DNA from: Phycisphaerae bacterium
GTDB taxonomy: Bacteria; Planctomycetota; Phycisphaerae; Sedimentisphaerales; SM23-30
Direction of reading: 5' to 3'
NCBI GenBank assembly: GCA_016342495.1
Contig: JAEIOG010000038.1
Span: forward strand, 1-44,126
Length of the DNA stretch: 44,126 bases
This document shows, piece by piece, positions 1 through 8,406 of this stretch. Both the position numbers and the translations under genes were made by a program. Positions within the stretch are counted from its first letter, which is position 1, and the number at the start of each line of letters is the position of its first letter. Under the pieces are notes generated by a model that was not told the origin of the DNA, made no database searches, and worked only from the letters and a program-made list of their open reading frames with translations.

Positions 1-57
1 TCCATTGCCCAGATTATAAACGAAAAGCTGGAATTATTCACTTGTAAAAAGAACTAA
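1..57 (+). CDS. possible C-terminal tail of a gene cut by the window edge
   Basis: Frame 1 is open from the first base to a TAA at 55-57 and encodes 18 residues ending in LELFTCKKN. A second frame is also open for a similar length (to 45-47), so the evidence is weak. No function can be given. Confidence 0.3.
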   Translation, partial: SIAQIINEKLELFTCKKN

Positions 58-441
58 TTATTTATGCAACAGGCTCCTTTATTCGATTAAATAAATAGCA
101 GTTTTTTCAGGGCAAATCAAGAATAAAGTCTGCACAAAAAGAAAAACTAAATTTGTTTGGTTAATATCATAACAGTGTAGCATTACTGGATTTATTCACT
201 TAAATATGATTTATAAATATTCATAACCTTAGCTCATTTTTAAGGAGATATTATTGTGAAACTCGCATTTAATATGTGATAGATTTTGGTGGATATACCA
301 GTTAAAGCAAGTAGAAAGTGTGATTTTGGTAAATAATGAACAATTTTGCAGAATTTTGAACAAAATTTATAAATAGCAGTAATAGTGATGGTATTGAAGA
401 AGATATAAACCGATATTAAAAAAGAATAAATTAATTATTGA
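58..441. other. AT-rich intergenic stretch with a micro-ORF
   Basis: No credible gene is seen here. The only translation signal is a very good Shine-Dalgarno sequence (AAGGAG, 242-247), 8 nt before a GTG that opens a 7-codon frame (256-279, V-K-L-A-F-N-M, stop TGA). This could be a leader peptide, the relic of a decayed gene, or chance. The rest is A/T-rich. A weak promoter-like pair (TTGAAG at about 398, TAAAAA 17 bp later) lies before the structured-RNA candidate that follows. Confidence 0.4.
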
Positions 442-642
442 CTGTTGGCGTTTCTGGGCAGCCCGGCTTAGGCGGTGATTTTTGGGACGTCCAAGATATG
501 CTTTATATATCGATTTATTTGGCCTTGACGGATCGTATCTTCTTGTTGTACAATGTGTTATTGTGGCAAGAAGAAGCCTCCCAAAAGTCCACAAAGTGAG
601 TCCCAAGCCTGGGCTCAACAAGAACCCACCAAGTGGCAACAG
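442..642 (+). ncRNA. candidate branched structured RNA of about 200 nt
   Basis: This stretch is visibly more GC-rich than its flanks and contains nested complementary arms, paired by eye. P1 is 442-447 with 637-642. A TGGG/CCCA helix is 455-458 with 625-628. P3 is 460-469 with 605-615 (10 bp, one bulged T). P4 is 475-486 with 580-592 (12 bp, one bulge, one GU). P5 is 538-545 with 567-574 (8 bp), capped by ACAAT/ATTGT (550-554 with 560-564). A smaller CCAA/TTGG hairpin (491-494 with 519-522) gives a branched rod. Asymmetric bubbles separate P2, P3 and P4. Size and overall shape recall 6S-type RNAs, but no family-specific sequence was recognised. Frames on both strands here look unlike proteins. 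The strand is not certain, because the arms also pair on the minus strand. Confidence 0.4.
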
Positions 643-779
643 CTACAAAGTGAATAATAAGTCCTTGTTATTACTGGGTTTATATTAAAGATAGCCAGTG
701 AGCCAGGCATTTTTTTAGACTTTGACATTCAGGTGGAATAGGCAAACTCAACTGAGACCAGATAATTTAGGAATCTTAG

Positions 780-2510
780 ATGGCCAAGAATCGCAAGAAA
801 TTAGGTGATATATTAATAGAATGGGGCGTGATCGACAGTAAACAGCTCGCTCAGGCTGTCGAGCATTCCAGTCAGTCTCGTAAAAGGCTGGGTGATGTGC
901 TGATCGAGCTGGGGATGGTTACCGATGATCAGGTTGCCAAAGCCATGGCGCGCCAGTTCGATCTGGAATATATCGATCTAACACAACATAGAATTGATCA
1001 GGTTCTGATTGAACAAATCCCCAATGATTTAATGCTCCGGCATTTATTTATACCCTTGTCAAAAGAGGGAGGTCGCCTGAAGATAGTCATTCATGATCCG
1101 CTGGATCTGGATATGATGGATCTTTTGCGATTCAGGCTCAATATTGAGCTTGATTGTGCCCTGGCACCTAAGGGTAAGATCAAAGCGGCATTAGATAATT
1201 ATCTGAATAAAGTCGATAGCTCTATCGATCACACCATCGACGAAATCCACCGCTCAATTGATGCTTCAATTGATGCTTCGATGGATAAATCCATTGACCT
1301 TGCCAACCTCGATGCCAGCAAATTAGATGATTCATCAGCACCAATTATTAAGCTGATTAATAAAATTATCGATGAAGCCTGTAATGGTCGGGCATCTGAT
1401 ATACATATTGAGCCGATGGCCGACAGGGTTCGGGTTCGCTATCGTGTAGATGGTGTTTGTATCGAACGTGATAATATTCCAAAGCAACTTCAGAATGTGG
1501 TTTCGACCCGTTTTAAGATTATGAGCGGTATGGATATTGCCGAAAAGCGTTTGCCTTTGGATGGTCGTATCAAAAAGAGCGTAAATGGCAAAGATATCGA
1601 TTTTCGTGTAAGTTCACTCCCAGGTTATCACGGTGAATCTATCGTGTTGCGTATTTTGCGACCTGAATCAGTTCTGGTTGGTATTCAGGCTCTTGGTTTC
1701 GGTGACCGGGATTATGAACGTTTTCAGAAAATCATTAAAAGACCCAATGGTATTTTTCTGGTTACCGGTCCTACTGGTTCTGGAAAAACCACTACTTTAT
1801 ATTCAGCTTTACAGGTTCTCAACAGGCCTGACAAAAAGATTATTACCGCCGAAGATCCTGTCGAATTTAATTTCCCTGGTATGAACCAGTGTCAGATTCG
1901 CCACGATATAGGTTTATCATTTTCAAAAGTTCTTCGTTCTATGCTACGTCAGGCACCTAATATTATTCTGGTTGGTGAAATTCGTGACCAGGAGGTGGCA
2001 GATATCGCTATTCAGGCGGCTCTGACTGGACATTTGGTTTTCAGTACACTTCATACCAATGACGCACCATCAGCTATTACTCGTCTGGTGGATATGGGTG
2101 TTAAGCCGTTTTTGGTTGCATCTGCGGTACAGGCAATTATGGCTCAGCGTCTTATCAGAACAATCTGTAAAGAATGCAAGGTTGAAGATCCTTCACCAGA
2201 ATTGAAATACCTCAAACTGGTTGGTTTCACTGATGATGAAATTTCCAAGCATACCTTCTATAAAGGCGCAGGTTGCAAGAGATGCAGTGGGACTGGCTAT
2301 AAAGGACGACTGGGTATTTTTGAAATGATGTTGATGACGACGCAGATTCGTGAGCTTGCCTTTAATCGTGCACCTTCAAATAAAATAAGACAGGTTGCTT
2401 TGGCAAGTGGAATGAATGCTTTGGCCACTGATGGAAAATTAAAAGTGATAAACGGTATAACCACAGTCGAAGAAGTTGCTCGTGTAGCTCAGGTCGAAGG
2501 TTTGGTATAA
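780..2510 (+). CDS. GspE/PilB-family assembly ATPase with MshEN domain
   Basis: A cytoplasmic hexameric ATPase that powers pilin or pseudopilin assembly. The N-terminus (about residues 6-65) carries two tandem copies of the LGxxLxxxGxxxxxxLxxA pattern (KLGDILIEWG and RLGDVLIELG), the c-di-GMP-binding MshEN motif known from MshE. After a Ser-Ile-Asp-rich linker (about 146-183) comes the ATPase: Walker A GPTGSGKTT (330-338), Asp-box region TAEDPVEF (366-373), Walker B IILVGE (395-400) and His box TGHLVFSTLHTND. Zn-type cysteines are C473/C476 and C499/C502. At 576 aa it is full length for the family. It is the first gene of the plus-strand secretion/pilus locus; a TTGACA lies at 723-728 but has no matching -10. 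GspE and PilB cannot be told apart from sequence alone. c-di-GMP control is inferred from the motif. Confidence 0.93.
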   Translation: MAKNRKKLGDILIEWGVIDSKQLAQAVEHSSQSRKRLGDVLIELGMVTDDQVAKAMARQFDLEYIDLTQHRIDQVLIEQIPNDLMLRHLFIPLSKEGGRLKIVIHDPLDLDMMDLLRFRLNIELDCALAPKGKIKAALDNYLNKVDSSIDHTIDEIHRSIDASIDASMDKSIDLANLDASKLDDSSAPIIKLINKIIDEACNGRASDIHIEPMADRVRVRYRVDGVCIERDNIPKQLQNVVSTRFKIMSGMDIAEKRLPLDGRIKKSVNGKDIDFRVSSLPGYHGESIVLRILRPESVLVGIQALGFGDRDYERFQKIIKRPNGIFLVTGPTGSGKTTTLYSALQVLNRPDKKIITAEDPVEFNFPGMNQCQIRHDIGLSFSKVLRSMLRQAPNIILVGEIRDQEVADIAIQAALTGHLVFSTLHTNDAPSAITRLVDMGVKPFLVASAVQAIMAQRLIRTICKECKVEDPSPELKYLKLVGFTDDEISKHTFYKGAGCKRCSGTGYKGRLGIFEMMLMTTQIRELAFNRAPSNKIRQVALASGMNALATDGKLKVINGITTVEEVARVAQVEGLV

Positions 2511-2645
2511 GCACTATGCCAGTAAGTTTGAAGCTGGGGATGACTTGTTTATCTCACCTTGTAAATAAATGGAAAAAGAGAATAATAGCTTAATAAGGCT
2601 AATAAATTAAAATTTTAGATAAAATATTGGCAGGATTAAATAAAA

Positions 2646-3788
2646 ATGGCAACAATTCATATTGATAGAGTGTTGGAAACCTGTGTTAAGCAGGGTGCCT
2701 CTGATATTCACCTGGTAACCGGCAGACCACCGGTTTTGCGTTTGCATGGCGGACTTCGGTCCCTGGAAACCAAGGTTATGGATGCTGACGATACTCAGGC
2801 AATCATGAAAAGTATAACCCCGGATCGAAATCAGCAGGAATTGCAAGAAGTGGGATCGACTGACTTTGGTTTCGCGTTTAAGGATCGTGGGCGTTTTCGC
2901 GTATCAGTATTTCGTCAGCGTGGTGAACTTTCACTAGTTTTGCGTTTGATTCCCAATGAATTACTTTCATTTGAAGCCATTGGTTTGCCGTCAATTATCG
3001 CCGAGCTGTGTCGTCGTCCTCAAGGAATGTTTCTGGTTACCGGGCCAACTGGTTCAGGTAAGTCAACTACGCTGGCATCAATGATCAACTGGATTAATGA
3101 ACATCTTGATCACCATATCATTACCGTTGAAGATCCAATTGAATATTATCATTATCATAAAAAATCAATTATTAATCAGCGTGAGGTCGGGTTGGACTGT
3201 CCAACTTTTGCCGAAGCACTTCGCCGCTCATTGCGTCAGGACCCTGATGTTATCTTAGTTGGTGAATTGCGTGATTTGGAAACAATTGAATCAGCAGTTC
3301 GTGCAGCAGAAACTGGTCACTTGGTGTTTAGCACACTTCATACCACTGGCTGTCAGGGTACTGTGACTCGTCTTATTGATGCATTTCCAGTTAATCAGCA
3401 GGAACAGCTTCGCGTGCAGTTATCGACAAATCTGATTTCGGTTCTTAGCCAAACGCTATGTAAAAAAGTTGGTGGAAAGGGCCGTGTTGCTGCTTATGAA
3501 TTTATGATGGTAACACCAGCGATATCTAACTTAATACGTGAAAACAAGACTTTTCGTATCAATTCAGCGATCCAGACAGGTAAAAAATATGGCATGCAGC
3601 TGATGGATGATCATCTATGGGAACATTTCCAGAATAAGAAAATTACTTTAGATGAAATGATGAGTAAAGCTCGTTTTCCTGATAATTTACGTGAAAAAGC
3701 TACCGGGGTTAAAAAGGAATTGATGGCCAAGGGCAAGCTATCTGAAGAAGCAGGCTTTGAGAGTGAATTTGATAAAAAAGAAGAGTAG
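2646..3788 (+). CDS. pilT: PilT-type retraction ATPase
   Basis: An ATPase that disassembles type IV pili and drives retraction and twitching. It is 380 aa and lacks the long N-terminal domain of the assembly ATPases. Walker A GPTGSGKS is at 133-140, the acidic box TVEDPIEY at about 160-167, Walker B DVILVGE at 201-207 and the His box TGHLVFSTLHTT at about 223-234. It ends with AISNLIRE (292-299), close to the AIRNLIRE signature known for PilT, which is the main reason for the PilT call. A charged tail of about 25 residues (ending FDKKEE) follows. It sits between the two assembly ATPases, with 135 and 141 bp gaps. A retraction ATPase suggests that the locus makes a retractable pilus or pseudopilus and not a pure type II system. 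Confidence 0.92.
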   Translation: MATIHIDRVLETCVKQGASDIHLVTGRPPVLRLHGGLRSLETKVMDADDTQAIMKSITPDRNQQELQEVGSTDFGFAFKDRGRFRVSVFRQRGELSLVLRLIPNELLSFEAIGLPSIIAELCRRPQGMFLVTGPTGSGKSTTLASMINWINEHLDHHIITVEDPIEYYHYHKKSIINQREVGLDCPTFAEALRRSLRQDPDVILVGELRDLETIESAVRAAETGHLVFSTLHTTGCQGTVTRLIDAFPVNQQEQLRVQLSTNLISVLSQTLCKKVGGKGRVAAYEFMMVTPAISNLIRENKTFRINSAIQTGKKYGMQLMDDHLWEHFQNKKITLDEMMSKARFPDNLREKATGVKKELMAKGKLSEEAGFESEFDKKEE

Positions 3789-3929
3789 TTTACAGTAGTT
3801 TTTAAGACAAAAAGACCGATTAAAATGGAATAAAGGCTATAATATGTCATAAAAATGTATTTGTAGATGTCTTTAGCGACTGGGCGAAAGCTTTAATCGA
3901 CCGTATAATAAAGTGTAAAGGAAATAAAG

Positions 3930-5675
3930 ATGGCAAAAATGCCACCAATTGAGCAACTGAAAGGTCGTCCATTAGGGCGTGTGCTGATAAAGATGGGGCT
4001 TTTGACTCGTGAAAAAGTCCATAAAGCCCTTAGTGTGCAGAATAAATCCGAGAAGTCTTCTCCGATAGGCCAGATATTACTGGACATTGGCGATATTACC
4101 GAACAGGATTTAAAATATGCATTGGCTTTTCAGTTGGGCATGCCTTATGTCGATGTTAATGAAATTGATCTTCAACCTGAAATTGTAAGTCAGTTGACAT
4201 CGCAGATGGCTATGACTTATCGGGTTTTGCCGGTAGATTACGATAAAAAAAGTAATACTATCAGTATTGCCATGGATACCGCGGATAACTTCCGTGCTAC
4301 CGATGATTTACAGACTTTATTAGGTTTTAAAGTTAAGCCTATGATCGCCGATAGCGACGCACTGGAAAAATCGCTGTCGCGTTATTATGGCAATCAAAGT
4401 GAAAGTATTAATGATTTAATCGGCGAGTTGGCCGATGATGATTTTCTTAGCGATTTACAGAATCGCGGCGACAGTATTGACTTAGGTGATATTCGTGAGA
4501 TGGCCGAGTCTAACCCGGTGAAGAAATTGCTTAACCTGGTGCTGATGCAGGCGATTCGCGACAAGGCTTCGGATATACATTTTGAGCCTTTTGAAAAAGA
4601 ATATAAGATGCGTTATCGTATTGATGGCGTGCTTTACGAAATGGTGCCACCGCCATCGCATATTGCTATGGCGATCAGCTCCCGTATTAAGGTTATGGCT
4701 GATCTGGATATCGCAGAAAGACGTATGCCACAGGATGGACGTATTCCGCTGGTGGTCCAAGGCCGCCAGGTTGACTTGCGTGTATCGATTTTACCAACGA
4801 TGTTTGGCGAAAGTGTTGTACTTCGTGTTCTGGATAGAAGCCAGGTGAACCTTGATCTCGAGCGTTTGGGTCTGCGAGAAAAAGAATTGTCACAATTTAG
4901 ACAGTTGATTCACAGGCCTAATGGTATCGTGATTGTTACAGGGCCTACTGGCTCTGGTAAGACCACGACACTGTATTCTGCTCTTAGTGAATTAAATTCG
5001 ATAGATGCCAAGATTATAACCACCGAAGACCCGGTTGAGTATGATATTGATGGCTTGATTCAGTGCCAAATTCGTACTGAAATTGGCCTGACCTTTGCAG
5101 CTTGTTTGCGTAGTATTCTGCGTCAGGATCCGGATATCGTGCTGGTTGGTGAAACGCGTGACTTGGAAACTGCACAAATTGCGGTTCAGGCATCGCTAAC
5201 GGGTCATCTGGTATTTACGACGCTTCATACTAATGATGCACCGGGTACTGTTGCTCGTTTGCTTGATTTGGGCGTAGAGCCATTTTTGATTACAGCGACG
5301 ATGGAAGGTATTTTGGGGCAGCGACTGGTAAGGAAAATTTGTAATAATTGTCGTACAGCATTTGAGCCAACCGAAGAGGTATTAATGGAATTGAATTTGT
5401 TGCCTGAAGATACCCAGGGTCGACAGTTCTATTATGGCAAAGGCTGTGATTATTGTAATAATACCGGGTATAAAGGCCGAATGGGTCTTTATGAAATTAT
5501 GACCGTTGATGACCAGTTGCGTGAAGCTATTATGCAGCGTGCTTCAACGAATGAATTGCGTGAGCTGGCATTAAAAAATGGTATGACTACCATGCGTGAT
5601 GGCGGTATTGCAGCAATCTATGATGGCCAAACTACAATCGAAGAAGTAGTTAAAGAAACCATGCTCGACGACTAA
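3930..5675 (+). CDS. second GspE/PilB-family assembly ATPase with MshEN domain
   Basis: A paralogue of the ATPase at 780-2510 and another cytoplasmic motor for pilin or pseudopilin assembly. The MshEN motif pair is present (PLGRVLIKMG about 14-23, PIGQILLDIG about 45-54). Walker A GPTGSGKTT is at 338-346, acidic box TTEDPVEY at 364-371, Walker B DIVLVGE at 402-408 and His box TGHLVFTTLHTND. Zn-type cysteines are C471/C474 and C506/C509. The 581-aa length is normal. The start ATG follows AAAGGAAATAAAG, a good ribosome site. Compared with the first ATPase the linker after MshEN is acidic and lacks SID repeats. Because it directly precedes the GspF gene it is the more likely partner of that platform protein. 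The division of work between the two motors is unknown. Confidence 0.93.
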   Translation: MAKMPPIEQLKGRPLGRVLIKMGLLTREKVHKALSVQNKSEKSSPIGQILLDIGDITEQDLKYALAFQLGMPYVDVNEIDLQPEIVSQLTSQMAMTYRVLPVDYDKKSNTISIAMDTADNFRATDDLQTLLGFKVKPMIADSDALEKSLSRYYGNQSESINDLIGELADDDFLSDLQNRGDSIDLGDIREMAESNPVKKLLNLVLMQAIRDKASDIHFEPFEKEYKMRYRIDGVLYEMVPPPSHIAMAISSRIKVMADLDIAERRMPQDGRIPLVVQGRQVDLRVSILPTMFGESVVLRVLDRSQVNLDLERLGLREKELSQFRQLIHRPNGIVIVTGPTGSGKTTTLYSALSELNSIDAKIITTEDPVEYDIDGLIQCQIRTEIGLTFAACLRSILRQDPDIVLVGETRDLETAQIAVQASLTGHLVFTTLHTNDAPGTVARLLDLGVEPFLITATMEGILGQRLVRKICNNCRTAFEPTEEVLMELNLLPEDTQGRQFYYGKGCDYCNNTGYKGRMGLYEIMTVDDQLREAIMQRASTNELRELALKNGMTTMRDGGIAAIYDGQTTIEEVVKETMLDD

Positions 5676-7145
5676 GCACTAAGCATGCAGTTATCGTTTG
5701 CGACGGTGTTTAATGAATAAAATGGAAAATAGATTTTTTTGCGGCATCTGATGAAAAATTTCTAAGGTGCGGCGTCCTTATTATAGAGTTACTTAAAAGT
5801 CCAGTTTTATGCTGGTGGCTATGCATTTGTTTTAGTGTGTAGCTTAGACAATGTGGATCTAACTAACGAGGTTTTGTTATGCCACTATTTAATTATGAAG
5901 CAATGGACTCACAGGGCAAGGAGATTAAAGACTCCGTAGAAGCCCTAAGCAGTGATGAAGCTATCAGTAAAATAAGAGGTATGGGCTATTTCCCAACAAA
6001 GGTTAGGGAAAAAGGCGGCGGGCGGCGCGTTCGGCAGGAAAAAGCGGCGAAATTGGGTAAAACCAAAAGAGTTCGCGGCGTACATGGTCGCGTCAAAGGT
6101 AAAGCATTAGTGCAGTTTACCCGGCAGCTCAGTACGCTTCAGGATGCGGGTTTGCCGATTTTGCGTTCACTTCGCATTCTGGAAGAACAGCAAAAGCCTG
6201 GCACCTTAAAAAATGTTGCCCGCGCTGTAGCGAACGATGTCGAGGGCGGTTCGACTCTGTCAGAAGCGATGGCTAAATACCCCAGAACTTTTGATGATTT
6301 ATATTCTAATATGGTAGCTGCTGGCGAAGCCGGTGGTGTATTGGATATTATCTTGCAGCGTCTTGCCGATTTTATGGAAAAAGCCGCCACCTTGAAACGC
6401 AAGATCAAAGGCGCAATGATTTATCCTATCTGTGTATTGACAATCGCTTTCGGTATTGTTATGGGTATTATGACCATGGTGGTGCCTAAATTTCAGACGG
6501 TTTTTAAGGATTTTGATACCGAGTTGCCAGCAGTTACCTTGCTGCTCTTGGATATTTCCGAATGGATCGTGGAAAGATGGGGTTGGCTGATATTGATTGG
6601 TACGCCATTTGCGATTATGTTCCTGTTCAAATTAATAAGAATGTCTGATCAAGGGCGATATGTTCATGACAGGGTTAACCTCAAGCTGCCGGTTGTTGGT
6701 CAGCTTATTGAAAAAACGTCAATTTCCCGTTTTTGTCGTACATTAGGTACGTTGATTTCTGCTGGTGTGCCGATTCTTGAAGCCATCAATATTACCCGTG
6801 ATACCGCTGGTAATGAAGTTTACCGTCGGGCCCTGATAGAAGTGCATGATAGCATCAGAAAAGGTGAAACTTTTGCAGAGCCTTTGCGTAAGACCAAGGT
6901 TTGTGATTCGCTGGTAGTAAATATGATCGACGTTGGCGAAGAAACTGGTGACCTCGACAAAATGCTATCTAAAATTGCCGACAACTATGATGAAGAAATT
7001 GATATTCTTGTTGGTTCGCTGGTAGCAATGCTTGAGCCTATTTTGGTTGTGGGATTAGGTGGCATTTGCGGCTTTATCGTTGTCGCTTTGTTTATGCCTA
7101 TGGTTGCACTAATTGAAAATCTCGGCTAGCACTAAGCGTGCGGTT
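5676..7145 (+). repeat. short repeat placed directly after stop codons
   Basis: The 17 bases after the stop of the second assembly ATPase (5676-5692, GCACTAAGCATGCAGTT) recur almost exactly at the stop of the GspF gene (7129-7145, GCACTAAGCGTGCGGTT; two differences, both A to G). A weaker relative follows the first ATPase (from 2511, GCACTATGCCAGT). The span given here encloses the two good copies only. They may be remnants of a small mobile repeat or a post-stop mRNA element. No T-run follows, so they are not simple terminators. Confidence 0.45.
5879..7129 (+). CDS. gspF: GspF/PilC inner-membrane platform protein
   Basis: A polytopic inner-membrane protein that couples the cytoplasmic ATPase to pseudopilin assembly. 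At 416 aa it has the family's usual length and opens with the typical start PLFNYEAMDSQGK. A very basic linker (about 42-75, rich in R, K and G) precedes two repeated T2SSF domains: the first begins at about 78 (FTRQLSTLQDAGLPILRSLRIL) and the second at about 283 (FCRTLGTLISAGVPILEAI). Hydrophobic membrane segments are near 181-203, 233-252 and 385-411. The ATG follows AACGAGGTTTTGTT, with GAGG as ribosome site. It lies 203 bp after the second ATPase and 245 bp before the first pseudopilin. Confidence 0.95.
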   Translation: MPLFNYEAMDSQGKEIKDSVEALSSDEAISKIRGMGYFPTKVREKGGGRRVRQEKAAKLGKTKRVRGVHGRVKGKALVQFTRQLSTLQDAGLPILRSLRILEEQQKPGTLKNVARAVANDVEGGSTLSEAMAKYPRTFDDLYSNMVAAGEAGGVLDIILQRLADFMEKAATLKRKIKGAMIYPICVLTIAFGIVMGIMTMVVPKFQTVFKDFDTELPAVTLLLLDISEWIVERWGWLILIGTPFAIMFLFKLIRMSDQGRYVHDRVNLKLPVVGQLIEKTSISRFCRTLGTLISAGVPILEAINITRDTAGNEVYRRALIEVHDSIRKGETFAEPLRKTKVCDSLVVNMIDVGEETGDLDKMLSKIADNYDEEIDILVGSLVAMLEPILVVGLGGICGFIVVALFMPMVALIENLG

Positions 7146-7374
7146 GACTTGTTGTTGCCAGTTGGCTTGTTTGCCGGTGGCGTTGCCACCTTGGGCTGTT
7201 CGCTTCGTGCGGACGGTTGTGGCAGGAAAATTATAGAGCATGGGCAATAGCCCATCGGACCTGAGAGCCAAGACTATAGATATTTAAGGTGGCCCCTGAT
7301 TATTTGGGGGCGATCTTATTAATGATATTGAAATTTAATAATTTGGAAAACATTACCATATTGGGGATGCAGTT
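7146..7374. repeat. intergenic hairpins including a REP-like palindrome
   Basis: This leader before the pseudopilin genes holds several small hairpins: GGTGGCGTTGCCACC (7176-7190), a GTTCGC/GCGGAC stem with a TTCG-type loop (about 7198-7214), and GCCCC/GGGGC (7292-7311). The palindrome GCATGGGCAATAGCCCAT (7238-7255) belongs to the same family as the repeats at 10527 and 12236-12364. No gene is seen. Confidence 0.5.
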
Positions 7375-8259
7375 ATGAAACGCAAAGGTTTTACATTAAT
7401 TGAGTTATTAGTAGTTATCGCCATCATCGCGACATTGATGGCTATTGTTATGCCAGCGATCAGCAAGGTGCAAAAATCCGCCCGGGAAACCGCGGTTAAG
7501 GCTAAAATAAACTCTATTGGTCAGGGTTTGGAATCTTTCCATAATGATCAGGGTTTTTATCCCAGTTCTGCTCTTGATACTGCACAAGTAAGTTATGTTG
7601 AAGGTGTCACGGATTTCAATAGTCCACCTGGTGTACTTGATACTGGTGCCCATCATTTGGCCCGTTCAATGTTTGGTGCTGATTTACTTGGATATGCAAC
7701 AAAAGAAGATTATTATGTTAATGCCTCCGGCATAACAGAAGATTCTGTTGGCAACAAAGTAGGTCGCACATCTTATTTAGATCCGGAAAATATGGATATC
7801 TTGAATCCACGTGGTGACAAAGTTTTGCAAAATGATCCGGCAAATCCCGGATACTGGATGTCGCTTGGCCTTAAATCAGGTGAAAATTATCTAGGATTTA
7901 GTAGCGATACCGTCATTGCCAATATGAATCCTTTGATTGATGATGGAATGAAAGCTAATAGTCCCAGAGCGATTCTATATTTCAAGGCTAGAAAGAGCGG
8001 AGCGTTAAGTGGGCAGATTTATAATATTGACGATAATGTTGTATTTGCAGGTTCTACCTTTGATTCTTTAAAAGGAAAAGGGTTTAATTTTAGTGCCGAT
8101 GACAGGGATTTTTATGAATTCATTTTAGATGGTAAAACCGGTGTTTTGGGACAGCCAACAGCTCGACCATATAATAAGGACACCTATATCCTGATCGCCG
8201 CTGGCACTGATGGCATTTATGGCACTAAAGATGATATTTGCAATTTCCCTAATGATTAA
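7375..8259 (+). CDS. gspG: GspG-like major pseudopilin (type IV prepilin)
   Basis: A membrane-inserted prepilin that is cut by prepilin peptidase and polymerised into the pseudopilus. The leader MKRKG is followed by FTLIELLVVIAIIATLMAIV: G-1, F+1 and E+5 are all present, then a hydrophobic helix to about residue 25. The 294-aa length is roughly twice that of classical GspG, the extra being in the globular part. The C-terminus (AGTDGIYGTKDDI, about 278-290) matches the D-rich Ca-binding end of GspG-type proteins and recurs in the next two genes. The ATG follows TTGGGGATGCAGTT, with GGGGA as ribosome site. It is the first of seven consecutive prepilin-like genes. Confidence 0.88.
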   Translation: MKRKGFTLIELLVVIAIIATLMAIVMPAISKVQKSARETAVKAKINSIGQGLESFHNDQGFYPSSALDTAQVSYVEGVTDFNSPPGVLDTGAHHLARSMFGADLLGYATKEDYYVNASGITEDSVGNKVGRTSYLDPENMDILNPRGDKVLQNDPANPGYWMSLGLKSGENYLGFSSDTVIANMNPLIDDGMKANSPRAILYFKARKSGALSGQIYNIDDNVVFAGSTFDSLKGKGFNFSADDRDFYEFILDGKTGVLGQPTARPYNKDTYILIAAGTDGIYGTKDDICNFPND

Positions 8260-8406
8260 AAAATAGATAAAAACAGCAGGCAGGCGGGTTGGTAAAGGAG
8301 CCCGGCTGCCTGTTTGATAATTAAAGTTAGCAAGAGAGAAAGCGAGAAAGTGGGTAATGAGGATTGGAACTTTGTCGCTTTATGCCTTTTAAAAAATGGA
8401 AGTAAA

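Noticed and set aside
367-688. Two overlapping opposite-strand frames in the 5' region
   Set aside because: They show no protein-like composition and coincide with the nested RNA arms at 442-642.
722-779. Promoter from the TTGACA at 723-728 for the first ATPase gene
   Set aside because: The -35 is perfect but no acceptable -10 lies 16-18 bp downstream.
8314-8406. Longer N-terminus of the second GspG-like protein
   Set aside because: It would place about 40 residues before the prepilin cleavage site. The ATG at 8407 has a ribosome site and a normal leader.
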